Source: Candidatus Venteria ishoeyi (GTDB taxonomy: Bacteria > Pseudomonadota > Gammaproteobacteria > Beggiatoales > Beggiatoaceae). From it: 64,000 bases of DNA. A model generated the notes under the pieces. That model did no database searches. It was not told the origin of the DNA and saw only the letters and a program-made list of their open reading frames with translations. The stretch is taken from assembly GCF_030378065.1 (NCBI RefSeq), contig NZ_JAUCGJ010000002.1, positions 62,001-126,000 of the forward strand, in the 5' to 3' direction. Below are positions 40,679 to 50,860 of this stretch, in pieces. Numbering within the stretch: the first letter of the stretch is position 1; the number at the start of each line of letters is the position of its first letter. Made by a program: the position numbers and the translations under genes.

Positions 40679-43381
40679 ATGAACTTCCGCATGATTTTTG
40701 CCAGAACATTACGTATCTCGCTTTATTTTTTATTATTACTGAGCATCATTGCTATTATTGCTTATGCCTATCTGAAAACTGTTATTTATCCACAACTGCC
40801 ACCCACAGATGGTCTGCACAATATCCATATGCAGGAACCGTTGCGGGTTTATTCCAAAGATGGCGCAGCACTGGCGGAATTTGGCGATGAACGGCGTAAG
40901 TTATTAAAATTTGAAGAAATCCCCGAATTAATGATACAGGCGATTTTAAGCATTGAAGATGCCCGTTTTTATCAGCATCATGGCGTTGATTTTCATGGCG
41001 TGGTGCGTGCTGGTGTCAGTTTCATTAAATCTGGCTTTAAGGCGCGACAAGGTGCCAGTACCATTACCATGCAGCTTACCCGTAATCTGTTTCCCAAAAG
41101 TATTGGCAGGGAAAAAAAGCTGGAACGTAAATTCAAAGAAATGCTGGTTGCCTGGGAAATTGAAAAAATACTCAGTAAAAATAAAATTCTGGAACTTTAT
41201 CTGAACACCATTTTTTTAGGCCACCGTGCTTATGGCTTTGGCAGCGCAGCCAGTATTTATTACGATAAAGAGCTTAATGAGTTGACGCTGGCACAATATG
41301 CCATGCTGGCAGGTTTACCCAAAGCACCCTCTGCCAATAACCCCCTGCGTAACCCCAAACGTGCATTAGAACGGCGTAATTATATTCTCAAGCGTATGCA
41401 GCAATTAGGTTTTATCGATACGCAAGGCTATGAAGCCGCCATTGCTGCGCCGATTACGGCAAAACGTTATCGTTTCAGCAAAGATTTTGACGCGCCTTAT
41501 GTGGCGGAAATGGTGCGTACCTATATGCTGAAAAACTACCCGGAAGATGCCTATACGGGAGGTTATCGGGTGTATACCAGTATCGATACTCCCTTGCAAA
41601 AAGCCGCACAGCAAGCAGTGCGCAAAAATTTATTTGATTATGATCATCGTCATGGCTACCGGGGAGCAATTGCTCAGATTGCCATTGAAGACCTATTGCC
41701 CCCTGCAACCGACAATGAACAGCAAGCACTAACAACAGAAGCTGTCAGCCCACAAGAACAACACTGGCAGAAAATTTTAGAAAAATATGCACCTAAAGCA
41801 GGTTTGACTCCAGCCTTGGTTCTTGCCGTGGAAAATCAATCTGCCCAGGCTTATACCTGGAAACATGAACAAGTCACAATTCCCTGGTCAGGTCTGAAAT
41901 GGGCTGCACCTTATATTAATGACTCCAGCCGCGGACCTACGCCTAAAACCGCAGCGGATGTATTAACAGTCGGTGATATCGTTTTCTTAAAGCCCGCACC
42001 GCAAAAAGTAGAAAAAAAGGTAGCGAAAAAACCAGCAGAAACAACGCAGGAAGACACTGAGGCATCAACAGAAGATTTATCCGTACCTTTAATAAAATAT
42101 TGGCATCTGGCACAAATCCCTCAGGTTGAAGGTGCACTGGTTTCGCTGAACCCGGAAAATGGGGCAATTTTAGCCTTATCGGGTGGTTTTAATTTTTATC
42201 ACAGTAAATTTAATCGCATTATCCAGGCAAGACGCCAACCTGGTTCTAATTTTAAACCCTTTGTTTATTCAGCCGCTCTGGATCATGGTTATACGCCAGC
42301 CAGCACTATTAATGATGCACCCGTTGTATTTACAGATTATAAAGGCAAGGTCTGGAAGCCTAATAATTATAGTCATCATTTTACCGGCCCCACCCGAATG
42401 CGTAAAGCCCTGGCAAAATCCCTGAATTTAATTTCGATCCGCATGATGCACGAAATGGGTGTACAAAAAGCATTGGATTATGCCACCCGTTTTGGCTTTG
42501 AGCGCCATCGCCTACCGCCTAATTTGACTTTGGCACTGGGTACGCCGGAATTAACCCCACTGGAAATTATTCGCGGTTTTGCCGTATTTGCCAATGGCGG
42601 TTATCGCATTAAACCCTGGTTTATTGAACGCATTGAAAACCCACAAGGCAAGATTCTCTATCAAGCCAATCCCCAAGTGGTTTGCCGCAGTTGCGATTTG
42701 CCACTGGAAGTGGATGAAAAAGCAGCGCTGCCAATGGGTTTAGCCGCTTTGCTCAAGGAAAAAACAGTGGAAGAAATCGAAATTGCCAAAAGCCCGGTGT
42801 TTGAACCTGATCCTCAAAATAATAGCAAACCCGACAGCGAGGCAAATCAGCCACAATATGCCCCCAGAATCATTACCCCACAAAATGCCTGGCTGATGAC
42901 CTCCATGCTGAAAAGTGTTATTACTGAAGGTACCGCAGTTCGTGCCAAGCGCTTAAAACGTAATGATTTAGCAGGCAAAACCGGTACCACTAATGATCAA
43001 CATGATGCCTGGTTTTCCGGTTTTAATGCCGATATTGTCACGACCGCCTGGGTTGGCTTTGATCAGCCGCGCTCATTGGGTCGTGTCGGGAGAAAAAGGG
43101 AAACCGGCTCCAGTGCCGCTCTGCCCATGTGGATACACTATATGCGCGTTGCTTTAGCCGGTAAGCCACAACATAATCTGCCAAGACCTGCGGGCATCGT
43201 GACTTTACGCATTGATCCCGAGACCGGTTTATTAGCAAGACCTGAACAAAGTAATGCCATCAGTGAATACTTTGAGAGGCGAACAGCCCCTACGCGCTAC
43301 GCGCAAAAAATGGAAGATTTGTATATGTCTGGACAAGGCCCGGATGATGCCGGTTCTCCTGACGCAGATCAGTTATTTTAA
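40679..43381 (+). CDS. mrcA: Penicillin-binding protein 1A (class A, bifunctional)
   Basis: Inner-membrane glycosyltransferase and DD-transpeptidase building peptidoglycan. 900 residues from the ATG at 40679 (a later ATG at 40691 is also possible). TM about 10-32; GT51 domain with SIEDARFYQHHGVDF and GASTITMQLTRN; transpeptidase with SNFKPFVY (SxxK serine), KSLNLIS (SxN) and AGKTGTTNDQHDAWF (KTG). An acid/Lys-rich insert (about 440-475, KVEKKVAKKPAETTQED) and an OB-like region lie between, as in gammaproteobacterial PBP1A. Here it is not beside the pil genes that often neighbour it. Confidence 0.95.
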   Translation: MNFRMIFARTLRISLYFLLLLSIIAIIAYAYLKTVIYPQLPPTDGLHNIHMQEPLRVYSKDGAALAEFGDERRKLLKFEEIPELMIQAILSIEDARFYQHHGVDFHGVVRAGVSFIKSGFKARQGASTITMQLTRNLFPKSIGREKKLERKFKEMLVAWEIEKILSKNKILELYLNTIFLGHRAYGFGSAASIYYDKELNELTLAQYAMLAGLPKAPSANNPLRNPKRALERRNYILKRMQQLGFIDTQGYEAAIAAPITAKRYRFSKDFDAPYVAEMVRTYMLKNYPEDAYTGGYRVYTSIDTPLQKAAQQAVRKNLFDYDHRHGYRGAIAQIAIEDLLPPATDNEQQALTTEAVSPQEQHWQKILEKYAPKAGLTPALVLAVENQSAQAYTWKHEQVTIPWSGLKWAAPYINDSSRGPTPKTAADVLTVGDIVFLKPAPQKVEKKVAKKPAETTQEDTEASTEDLSVPLIKYWHLAQIPQVEGALVSLNPENGAILALSGGFNFYHSKFNRIIQARRQPGSNFKPFVYSAALDHGYTPASTINDAPVVFTDYKGKVWKPNNYSHHFTGPTRMRKALAKSLNLISIRMMHEMGVQKALDYATRFGFERHRLPPNLTLALGTPELTPLEIIRGFAVFANGGYRIKPWFIERIENPQGKILYQANPQVVCRSCDLPLEVDEKAALPMGLAALLKEKTVEEIEIAKSPVFEPDPQNNSKPDSEANQPQYAPRIITPQNAWLMTSMLKSVITEGTAVRAKRLKRNDLAGKTGTTNDQHDAWFSGFNADIVTTAWVGFDQPRSLGRVGRKRETGSSAALPMWIHYMRVALAGKPQHNLPRPAGIVTLRIDPETGLLARPEQSNAISEYFERRTAPTRYAQKMEDLYMSGQGPDDAGSPDADQLF

Positions 43382-43403
43382 ACTCAAGTAATAACAAAAT
43401 ACC

Positions 43404-44036
43404 ATGACTCAAATAATACTGCCTTTATTGCTTATTTCTGCCGCCTATTTAATGGGTTCTTTTTCTGCGGCCATTATTGTCTGCCGCTTATTTGACCTGC
43501 CTGATCCCCGCACCCAGGGTTCCGGTAATCCCGGCGCAACTAATGTGCTGCGCAGTGGCGGTAAAAAGGCAGCGGCTCTGACTTTATTTTTAGATGTCTT
43601 AAAAGGTGTGTTAGCAGTATTGCTGGCATACGGCATTTATGCTTATATGGCAGATGACGGGGGATATGCGCAACTGGTTATCGCACTCACTGCGCTGGCT
43701 GTTTTTCTGGGACATTTATTTCCGGTATTTTTTGAATTCAAGGGTGGAAAAGGTGTTGCCACAGGTTTTGGTGCCTTAGCCACGCTTTCGCCAGCAGCGG
43801 GGGGGTTAATGTTTATCACCTGGGTAGTCATGGCTGTGTTATTTCGTTATTCTTCTCTGGCGGCATTAACCACTGCTGCGATGGTACCCTTATATATGTA
43901 CATTGTGACGGAGTCCTTGCCTTATACCAGTATCACTGCTTTAATCAGTATCCTATTATTCTGGCGACATCGTTCTAATATTCATAAACTGATCAATGGT
44001 CTTGAAGATAAAATTGGTCATAAAAAATCAGCTTAA
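43404..44036 (+). CDS. plsY: Acyl-phosphate:glycerol-3-phosphate acyltransferase
   Basis: First acylation in phospholipid synthesis, using acyl-phosphate. 210 residues, about five membrane segments; conserved motifs GSFSAAIIVCR, QGSGNPGATNVLRSGG and FKGGKGVATGFG are all present. It follows the PBP1A gene by 22 bases, so the two envelope genes are probably co-transcribed. A family T fragment begins five bases after its stop. Confidence 0.95.
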   Translation: MTQIILPLLLISAAYLMGSFSAAIIVCRLFDLPDPRTQGSGNPGATNVLRSGGKKAAALTLFLDVLKGVLAVLLAYGIYAYMADDGGYAQLVIALTALAVFLGHLFPVFFEFKGGKGVATGFGALATLSPAAGGLMFITWVVMAVLFRYSSLAALTTAAMVPLYMYIVTESLPYTSITALISILLFWRHRSNIHKLINGLEDKIGHKKSA

Positions 44037-44040
44037 AAAT

Positions 44041-44107
44041 CAGTGTTATGCAAACGCTTTTTTTTCGCAGGTTTTGACAGTTTGAAACACAAAAAAACAG
44101 TTATCAG
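44041..44107 (+). repeat. Family T fragment after plsY
   Basis: GTGTTATGCAAACGCTTT, TCGCAGGTTTTGACAG and TTTGAAACAC match the left half of the 54352 copy; the right end is reduced to CAGTTATCAG. It begins directly behind the plsY stop. Confidence 0.6.
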
Positions 44108-44154
44108 TATGTCGGTTTCAGGTTACATGGTAATTTTTTTATGGATGACAGCAC

Positions 44155-44955
44155 ATGAAAATTAAAACATTATTTCTACTTATCAGTTCCTTATTCATGA
44201 CCGCTTGCGGCTCGCAATTGCTGAAACCTGATGATCCCAATAGCACAAAAACGCCTGTGGTCTGGTCCACTGATGATACGGCTTTAGCAGTGGTTATTCC
44301 GGTGAATAACCCGGAAAACCCGAATTCAGAACAATACCAGATTGTAACGCAGCGCCCCGATGGTTCTGATCGGCAACAGATTACAGAAGTGTTTCCACAG
44401 ACAGTGATGCAACTGCACTATATTAAAGAACAGGGCTATCTGATCGCCGGATTTAAGTTACAAAATGGTGGCCTGCGCATTGACCGGATTACCCCCAATG
44501 GTAATGCCATTTCTATTATAGAAACCAAAACCCCTGCCATGCAGCTTTGCCAGGGGCAAAAAGACAGCTATGCGCAAACCCCCCTGATTTTACCCTCCCC
44601 GGATGGTTTATGGCTGGTCAATCTGTATAGTCAGACCTGTAATTCTCTGACTATTGATTTTTTACAAGCAGGAAATCTGCAAACTGTCAGCAGTTATGAA
44701 TTGGAACTGGAACAGCAAATGTTTTTTACCTGGCATCCTATGGGCTATTTATTGATTGCAGGCAGCGATCAAACAACGGTCTGGCAGGTCGATAAAGATC
44801 ATCCTCCACTGAAAACCACAGCAAAATATCCGCGTTGTTTTTACCCGTCAACCCGTAGCAGCGCCATCGCCGCAGACGGTCGTCACGCTTGGTTTGAAGC
44901 GGGACAAGTTAAAATTGAGACGGGTGATGCGAAAAAGGCATTTGGTTGTCAATAA
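44155..44955 (+). CDS. Hypothetical lipoprotein
   Basis: 266 residues with a lipoprotein signal (MKIKTLFLLISSLFMTAC, Cys18). The mature part has repeated beta-type units such as YQIVTQRPDGSDRQQIT, GYLIAGFKLQNGGLRI and TPLILPSPDGLWLVNLY, reminiscent of a WD40/TolB-like propeller, which I suggest only from the pattern. Four Cys in the mature domain could form disulfides. It stands alone between plsY and acs. Function unknown. Confidence 0.7.
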   Translation: MKIKTLFLLISSLFMTACGSQLLKPDDPNSTKTPVVWSTDDTALAVVIPVNNPENPNSEQYQIVTQRPDGSDRQQITEVFPQTVMQLHYIKEQGYLIAGFKLQNGGLRIDRITPNGNAISIIETKTPAMQLCQGQKDSYAQTPLILPSPDGLWLVNLYSQTCNSLTIDFLQAGNLQTVSSYELELEQQMFFTWHPMGYLLIAGSDQTTVWQVDKDHPPLKTTAKYPRCFYPSTRSSAIAADGRHAWFEAGQVKIETGDAKKAFGCQ

Positions 44956-44987
44956 AATTTTTATCCCTAAAACGATATAAAATTAAT

Positions 44988-45053
44988 TTGAACATACCAC
45001 TCAAGTGGTAATATTAAAGAACGCAAACGCGTTCAATAGCAGGTTGGAACCTA
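44988..45053 (+). promoter_or_regulatory. acs promoter region with three palindromes
   Basis: TTGAAC (44988-44993) and ATATTA (45011-45016) are 17 bases apart. The spacer is filled by the perfect palindrome TACCACT-CA-AGTGGTA (44995-45010), a candidate operator. Two further inverted repeats follow in the leader: GAACGC-AAAC-GCGTTC (45019-45034) and AGGTT-GG-AACCT (45042-45053). AAAGGAG is the ribosome-binding site. Confidence 0.5.
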
Positions 45054-45078
45054 AGACCAAAAAAGGAGTCTGAAAACA

Positions 45079-47013
45079 ATGTCAAAAGTCTATCCAGTCG
45101 CGGCGGAAACTGCGGCGCACGCCCTGATTAATGCTGAGCAGTATGAAACAATGTATCAGCATTCCATCGAAGATTCCGATGGTTTCTGGGCAGAGCAGGC
45201 AGAAGCTTTTTTAAGCTGGAATAAAAAATGGGATAAGGTACAGGACTGGGATTATAACAGCGCGAATATTCGCTGGTTTGATGGTGGTACACTGAACCTG
45301 AGTTATAACTGCCTGGATCGTCATCTGGAAACTCGTGGCGAGCAAACGGCAATTATCTGGGAAGGTGATGATCCCAGCGTGGATAAAAATATCACCTACC
45401 GTGAATTACACGAAATGGTCTGCCGTTTTGGTAATGCCATGAAAGCGCGTGGCGTGAAAAAAGGTGATCGGGTGTGTATCTATATGCCGATGATCCCCGA
45501 AGCCTCCGTTGCCATGCTGGCCTGTGCGCGCATTGGCGCGGTGCATTCCGTGGTATTTGGCGGTTTCTCACCGGAAGCGCTGAAAGACCGGATTCTGGAT
45601 TCTGATTGCCAGGTGATTATTACCGCTGACGAAGGTCTGCGTGGCAGTCGCCCGGTGCCGTTAAAACAAAATGCAGACAAAGCCATCAGCCACTGTCCCA
45701 ATGTGCATACCGTTTTTGTGGTCGAACACACTAAAGGTGATGTCAACTGGGAGGAAGGACGTGATGTTAAATATGGTGAAGCCGTTGCCGCAGCTTCTAC
45801 CGACTGCCCACCAGAAGACATGGGCGCAGAAGACCCCTTATTTATCCTTTATACCTCAGGTTCTACCGGCAAACCTAAAGGCGTGCTGCATAGTACTGCT
45901 GGTTATGGTTTATATGCCGCGATTACGCATAAATATATCTTTGATTATCACGATGGGGATATTTACTGGTGTACCGCAGATGTGGGTTGGGTTACCGGGC
46001 ATAGTTATATTCTGTATGGCCCCCTGATTAACGGCGCAACCACGCTGATGTTTGAAGGTGTACCCACTTACCCGGATGCCGGACGTTTCTGGCAGGTTGT
46101 TGAAAAACACAAGGTCAACCTGTTCTATACTGCCCCGACAGCAATTCGCGCCTTAATGGGTCAGGGTGAAGATTTTGTTAAGAAATATGATCGCAGCAGC
46201 CTGCGTTTGTTGGGGAGCGTTGGCGAGCCGATTAACCCGGAAGCCTGGGAATGGTATTATCGCGTAGTGGGTGAAGAACGCTGTCCGATTGTCGATACCT
46301 GGTGGCAAACGGAAACCGGCGGCATTCTGATCACCCCATTACCTGGTGCGACAGACTTAAAACCGGGTTCCGCCACCCGCCCATTCTTTGGCGTGAAACC
46401 TGCGTTGATGGATGCTGAGGGTAAGATCGTGGAAGGTAATCCCGCCAGCGGCAATTTGGTTATTACAGCCTCCTGGCCGGGACAGATGCGCACCCTGTAC
46501 GGTGATCACCAGCGCTTTGTTGATACTTATTTCACCACCTATCCCGGTTATTACTTCAGTGGTGATGGTGCGCGTCGTGATGAAGAAGGTTATTACTGGA
46601 TTACCGGGCGCGTGGATGATGTGATTAATGTCTCGGGTCATCGCATGGGTACGGCAGAAGTTGAAAGCGCGCTGGTATTACATGAGCATGTTGCTGAAGC
46701 CGCTGTAGTGGGTTATCCACATGATATTAAAGGTCAGGGCATTTATGCTTATGTCACCTTAAATACTGGCGTGGAAGCTACGGACGAATTGCGTAAAATA
46801 CTGGTGCAATTGGTGCGTAAGGAAATCGGCCCGATTGCCAGCCCGGATGTGATTCAATGGGCGCCCGGCTTGCCTAAAACCCGTTCCGGTAAAATCATGC
46901 GGCGTATTTTGCGTAAAATTGCTGCCAATGAAACCGAAGGTCTGGGGGATACTTCAACTTTAGCGGATCCTTCCGTAGTGGATGATTTGATTGCCAATCG
47001 CGCAAATCAATAA
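45079..47013 (+). CDS. acs: Acetyl-CoA synthetase
   Basis: Activates acetate to acetyl-CoA through acetyl-AMP. 644 residues, typical of Acs. P-loop-like [16 protein letters not shown] near residue 262, WWQTETGG (about 413), [21 protein letters not shown], and the C-terminal [17 protein letters not shown] whose Lys is the acetylation-controlled catalytic residue. No cognate acetyltransferase or acetate permease is adjacent. Confidence 0.97.
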   Translation: MSKVYPVAAETAAHALINAEQYETMYQHSIEDSDGFWAEQAEAFLSWNKKWDKVQDWDYNSANIRWFDGGTLNLSYNCLDRHLETRGEQTAIIWEGDDPSVDKNITYRELHEMVCRFGNAMKARGVKKGDRVCIYMPMIPEASVAMLACARIGAVHSVVFGGFSPEALKDRILDSDCQVIITADEGLRGSRPVPLKQNADKAISHCPNVHTVFVVEHTKGDVNWEEGRDVKYGEAVAAASTDCPPEDMGAEDPLFILYTSGSTGKPKGVLHSTAGYGLYAAITHKYIFDYHDGDIYWCTADVGWVTGHSYILYGPLINGATTLMFEGVPTYPDAGRFWQVVEKHKVNLFYTAPTAIRALMGQGEDFVKKYDRSSLRLLGSVGEPINPEAWEWYYRVVGEERCPIVDTWWQTETGGILITPLPGATDLKPGSATRPFFGVKPALMDAEGKIVEGNPASGNLVITASWPGQMRTLYGDHQRFVDTYFTTYPGYYFSGDGARRDEEGYYWITGRVDDVINVSGHRMGTAEVESALVLHEHVAEAAVVGYPHDIKGQGIYAYVTLNTGVEATDELRKILVQLVRKEIGPIASPDVIQWAPGLPKTRSGKIMRRILRKIAANETEGLGDTSTLADPSVVDDLIANRANQ

Positions 47014-47021
47014 TTGAGAAG

Positions 47022-47107
47022 CTGTTGCTAAATCGTCATGAGTCGGGCGCAATAGGTTTAGCAACAGTTTCTGATGTTGCGTAGAGACCTTGCATTACAA
47101 GGTCTCT
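47022..47107. terminator. Two hairpins after acs
   Basis: CTGTTGCTAAA (47022-47032) pairs with TTTAGCAACAG (47057-47067), and AGAGACCTTG (47083-47092) pairs with CAAGGTCTCT (47098-47107). They lie between convergent acs and the helicase gene. The second, GTAGAGAC..GTCTCT, resembles a palindrome common in several bacterial groups. Confidence 0.6.
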
Positions 47108-47144
47108 TACATCCTGTTCTCAATCTCTCCAGATTGGGAATAGA

Positions 47145-49079
47145 TTACTTAAATTGCGCAAAAAATCGTTTAACCACATCCAGATAGCGGGTTTTTGGCA
47201 TACCGGGCAGGCTGTCAAGAAAAGTACGCCCGTAGGATTTTTCCACCAGACGCGGATCACAAATCATCAACAGCCCCCGATCACTGACATCACGAATCAA
47301 ACGCCCTGCCCCTTGCTTTAAGGCAATTACTGCCTGTGGCAATTGATAATCAAAAAAGGGATTAGCCCCCTGTTCTCGCAGATATTGAATCCTGGCTTCC
47401 AATACCGGATCACCGGGAGAAGCGAAAGGCAGTTTGTCGATAATCACGCAGGATAAGGCATCACCACGCACATCCACGCCTTCCCAGAAGCTGCCCGTAC
47501 CCAATAAAACCGCATTACCCAGTGTCCGAAACTGGGATAATAATTCTGCGCGGGGTTGTTGTCCCTGCACCAGTAAAGGCCAGGGGAAATCCTGTTTGGA
47601 CATGTCGGATAAAATATCTTCAGCAATTTGCAGGGCACGATAACTGGTAAACAATAAAAAACTACGGCCTTCGCTGAGCTTTAATACCGGCAAAGCTGCT
47701 TGTATGACTTTTTCGGTGTAATCGGCCTGACTGGGCTGGGGTAAATCCTGTGGCACATACATTAAAGCAGTGTGGCGAAAATCAAACGGGCTTTCCCAAC
47801 GCTGGCTGTGGGGATTTTCCAGGCCCAATTGTGCACAAAAATGTTGAAAATCTTCTGCAACCGACAAGGTGGCAGAGGTGAATATCCAGCTTCGCTTTTG
47901 GGTTTCACGATATTCCTGAAATTGATTAGCCACGGATAAGGGCGTCAGATTCAGGGCAAAACCCTGATTATAATATTCATACCAGCGCACCCGCTCATCA
48001 CCACTGGCAAATTGCAGAATAAACTGTAACTGAGTTTTTAACTCCTCGGCGCGACGGTGGCAGTTTTCCAGCGTTTTACCGCGCTCAGCAATTTTTTCCA
48101 GTGCTGCTTCCAAACCGTCCAGTTGCGATTTCAAGTTTTCCAGTTTTTCCTGAAAATCCTTGTTTTTCTCCAGCAGTTGCCAACTGCCGCGCTCTGGTAC
48201 ATTGCCAAATGCCCGCCGCACATCACGTATTCCTGCTTCCATTTCCGTTGCCAGGGTGGTGATGTCGGCATTACCTTCGGCTTCCAGCACTTCCGCCTGT
48301 GCACTGTCTTTTGCCAGATCCAGCAATTGCCGACTGCCTAAACGCAAGCCAAAAAAGTTAGAAGCAATTTCCGCCAATTGATGTGCTTCATCCAATACCA
48401 CCACTTCCGCGCCGGGTAATAACTCGCCAAGGCCGCCGGTTTGCAGCGACATATCGGCAAATAATAAATGATGATTAATCACCAGTATATCGGCATCATT
48501 GGCTTCACGGCGAGCTTTGACCACAAAACATTCTTCATAATCCGGGCAATGCTGACCCAGGCAATTATCTGTGGTGGATGTCACCTGCGACCAGATGCTG
48601 GCGCGCTCTGGAATTTCGCTCAGCTCTGCAATATCACCGCTGTAGGTGCGTCCAGCCCATTCATGCACTCGCTCCAGATGATCCACACTTGCCAAATCAT
48701 TAAATAAAAACCCGCTTTGCCGGGTATTATCCAGCCGAAAACGGCAAAGATAATTCGCCCGACCTTTGAGCAAAGCCGTTTGTACGGGAACCCCCAGGGC
48801 TTTACGCACAGTGGGCAGATCCCGAAAAAAAAGCTGTTCTTGTAACGGCTTGGTACCGGTGGAAAGAATCACTTTTTTATGGGAAAGTAAGATGGGTACC
48901 AGATAGGCAAAGGTTTTTCCCGTGCCGGTTCCGGCTTCACAAACCAGATCCTCATTTTTTTCCACAATAGTGGCGATCTGCAAAGCCATTTCCCGCTGCG
49001 CTTCACGCGGCGCGAAACCTTTGATATTTTGCGATAACTTGCCATCTTTGGAAAAAATTTGATTAATTTTTGCGTGCAT
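47145..49079 (-). CDS. DinG/YoaA-family Fe-S DNA helicase
   Basis: XPD-like superfamily 2 helicase acting in DNA repair (5'-3'). 644 residues from the ATG at 49079; an earlier start would run into mobA. Walker A EAGTGTGKTFAYLVP; an Fe-S region with Cys in YLCRFRLDN and the group NCLGQHCPDYEECF; DEAH box VVLDEAHQLAEI; C-terminal GTGSFWEGVDVRGD and QGAGRLIRDVSDRG. The [4Fe-4S] cluster would come from the isc system. It is closer to YoaA than to DinG by length. Confidence 0.92.
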   Translation of the reverse strand: MHAKINQIFSKDGKLSQNIKGFAPREAQREMALQIATIVEKNEDLVCEAGTGTGKTFAYLVPILLSHKKVILSTGTKPLQEQLFFRDLPTVRKALGVPVQTALLKGRANYLCRFRLDNTRQSGFLFNDLASVDHLERVHEWAGRTYSGDIAELSEIPERASIWSQVTSTTDNCLGQHCPDYEECFVVKARREANDADILVINHHLLFADMSLQTGGLGELLPGAEVVVLDEAHQLAEIASNFFGLRLGSRQLLDLAKDSAQAEVLEAEGNADITTLATEMEAGIRDVRRAFGNVPERGSWQLLEKNKDFQEKLENLKSQLDGLEAALEKIAERGKTLENCHRRAEELKTQLQFILQFASGDERVRWYEYYNQGFALNLTPLSVANQFQEYRETQKRSWIFTSATLSVAEDFQHFCAQLGLENPHSQRWESPFDFRHTALMYVPQDLPQPSQADYTEKVIQAALPVLKLSEGRSFLLFTSYRALQIAEDILSDMSKQDFPWPLLVQGQQPRAELLSQFRTLGNAVLLGTGSFWEGVDVRGDALSCVIIDKLPFASPGDPVLEARIQYLREQGANPFFDYQLPQAVIALKQGAGRLIRDVSDRGLLMICDPRLVEKSYGRTFLDSLPGMPKTRYLDVVKRFFAQFK

Positions 49080-49113
49080 GATTGGAGAGAAAAAGTAGAA
49101 AGTGTCAGAACAG

Positions 49114-49680
49114 CTATAAGTCTGCTGGTTGATTAATGTTTCTGAATGCCTGGGTTTGCCCGGAAAAATCACAAACGGTAGCAGCCAGCTCCTGATACCA
49201 GCGCTGTACGCCGCGTCCGCCGTTATTTAAATATTCAGATAAGTGTATCACTAAATCCGTGCGCATGAGTACAAACAACGGCTGCTGACGCTGGCTGTCT
49301 TTGGCATAACATAAAACCGCCTGTTGTTGTTGCAATTCATGCCATAAACGGACACAGAGATCAGTGGGTAAAAATGGACTGTCACAGGGTACAAACAGAG
49401 CATATTCTGTATTGATGCTTTGCAGGCTTGCGGCAATGCCTGCTAACGGCCCAGGGTAATCCGGCAAGGCATCAGCAATAACGGGCAGACCCCATTGCCG
49501 GTAAGTTTCCAGATTGCGATTAGCATTAATCGATAAATTACCAACCTGGGGCTGTAGCCGCTGTATGACCTGCGCAATCATCGGTGTTCCAGCAAGCGGA
49601 ACCAGCCCCTTATCCCTGCCCCCCATGCGCTTGCCCTGACCGCCAGCGAGAATAATACCACTGATATTTTCAGGAAACAT
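49114..49680 (-). CDS. mobA: Molybdenum cofactor guanylyltransferase
   Basis: Attaches GMP to molybdopterin to make MGD for DMSO-reductase-type enzymes. 188 residues; signature LAGGQGKRMGGRDKGLVPL at residues 10-28 and YPGPLAGIAASLQ, LFVPCDSPFLP. The ATG at 49680 overlaps the stop of the pteridine reductase gene by one base (TGATG). It is the only Mo-cofactor gene in the window. Confidence 0.93.
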   Translation of the reverse strand: MFPENISGIILAGGQGKRMGGRDKGLVPLAGTPMIAQVIQRLQPQVGNLSINANRNLETYRQWGLPVIADALPDYPGPLAGIAASLQSINTEYALFVPCDSPFLPTDLCVRLWHELQQQQAVLCYAKDSQRQQPLFVLMRTDLVIHLSEYLNNGGRGVQRWYQELAATVCDFSGQTQAFRNINQPADL

Positions 49681-50423
49681 CAAGCATAACCCAAGCTGCG
49701 ACCACCATCCACGGCAATCACCTGTCCCGTTATGTATGGCGCATCTTTGAGCAGAAAAGCAATGCTGCGGGCAATATCATCCGGACAGCCTGGACGCTTT
49801 AAGGCAGTATTGGAAATAATGCGTTGCCGTGCCAGTTCATCCATATCATTTTCCGGCCATAGAATAGCACCGGGAGCGATGGCATTCACCCGCACATCCG
49901 CGCCAAGCTCCCGCGCCAGAGAACGAGTCATCATAATTAATCCCGCCTTGGCAATGCTGTAAATGGGGTGTTTTTTCAGCGGTTGTTTACCGTGAATATC
50001 GACCATGTTAATGATACAACCCTGTTGTTTTGCCAAATGAGGCGCGGCGGCCTGTGCTAAAAAAAACGGTGCTTTAAGATTACTGCCCAGCAAGTCATCC
50101 CAATCAGCTTCAGTGGCTTTGGCAACCGGGGTAGGATAAAAACTGGAAGCATTGTTAATTAAAGCATCCAGGCGCCCCCAGTGCTGAATAATTTTTTGCA
50201 CCAGACTGGGCAGTAATTTGGATTGCAAAAGGTCTGCTTGCAGCAATAACACCGAATCAGGGCGCACGGCATGTAGTTCACTTTGTAAATCACGCGCTTC
50301 CTGGGCAGAATGGCGATAATGCAATACCAGATTAAAACCCTGGCTATGTAAATGCCGCGCCACCACCGCACCCACACGTTTGGCGGCACCCGTAATAAAA
50401 ACAACAGGCTTGTTACTTTTCAT
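49680..50423 (-). CDS. Pteridine reductase (short-chain dehydrogenase, FolM-like)
   Basis: NADPH-dependent reductase of the SDR family, 247 residues: cofactor motif TGAAKRVGAVVA (11-22), NNASSF, active-site YSIAK, and the end GQVIAVDGGRSLGY. The TGAAKRVG form, with Arg in the cofactor loop, is typical of pteridine reductases that reduce dihydrofolate or dihydromonapterin. It is coupled to mobA, another pterin gene, which supports the assignment. Confidence 0.85.
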   Translation of the reverse strand: MKSNKPVVFITGAAKRVGAVVARHLHSQGFNLVLHYRHSAQEARDLQSELHAVRPDSVLLLQADLLQSKLLPSLVQKIIQHWGRLDALINNASSFYPTPVAKATEADWDDLLGSNLKAPFFLAQAAAPHLAKQQGCIINMVDIHGKQPLKKHPIYSIAKAGLIMMTRSLARELGADVRVNAIAPGAILWPENDMDELARQRIISNTALKRPGCPDDIARSIAFLLKDAPYITGQVIAVDGGRSLGYA

Positions 50424-50435
50424 CAGTCCACTCCA

Positions 50436-50858
50436 TCAACACTGCTCCCACGGCAAGCCATGAAAACGCCAGCCGCCCACTGTGCTGCGCTGGTGATTGG
50501 CATTCAGCGCGCCTTCAAAGCCTTCCAACACATTATAAACCCTGGAAAAACCTGCTTGCAGCAAGATTTCTCCCGCATCCAGAGAACGCACGCCACTGCG
50601 ACAAATTAAAATTACCGGCACGCTGTCGTTACTGCCTTGCTCATGTACACCACCCAATACCAGTTTGCGCACCTGCTTAACAAAATCCGGATTGATACTC
50701 CAGTCCGGTTCATCAATCCAGGCGATATTAATCGCCCCTTTAGGGTGTCCGACAAACAGAAACTCCATGGATGAGCGCACATCAACAAAAATCGCGCGTG
50801 GCTCTTGTTCAATTAAATCAAACGCAGCTTTGGGCGTGATGGATTTGATGGCATTCAT
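50436..50858 (-). CDS. Cytoplasmic rhodanese-like protein
   Basis: 140 residues, single rhodanese domain without signal peptide: IFVDVRSSMEFLFVGHPKGA, active-site loop LICRSGVRSLDAG with the catalytic Cys, and FEGALNANHQR near the end. Members with this IAWIDEPDW segment are sulfurtransferases of unknown acceptor. It lies between the YcfL-like gene (2 bases) and the pteridine reductase gene (12 bases), so all five minus-strand genes form one likely operon. Confidence 0.85.
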   Translation of the reverse strand: MNAIKSITPKAAFDLIEQEPRAIFVDVRSSMEFLFVGHPKGAINIAWIDEPDWSINPDFVKQVRKLVLGGVHEQGSNDSVPVILICRSGVRSLDAGEILLQAGFSRVYNVLEGFEGALNANHQRSTVGGWRFHGLPWEQC

Positions 50859-50860
50859 GA

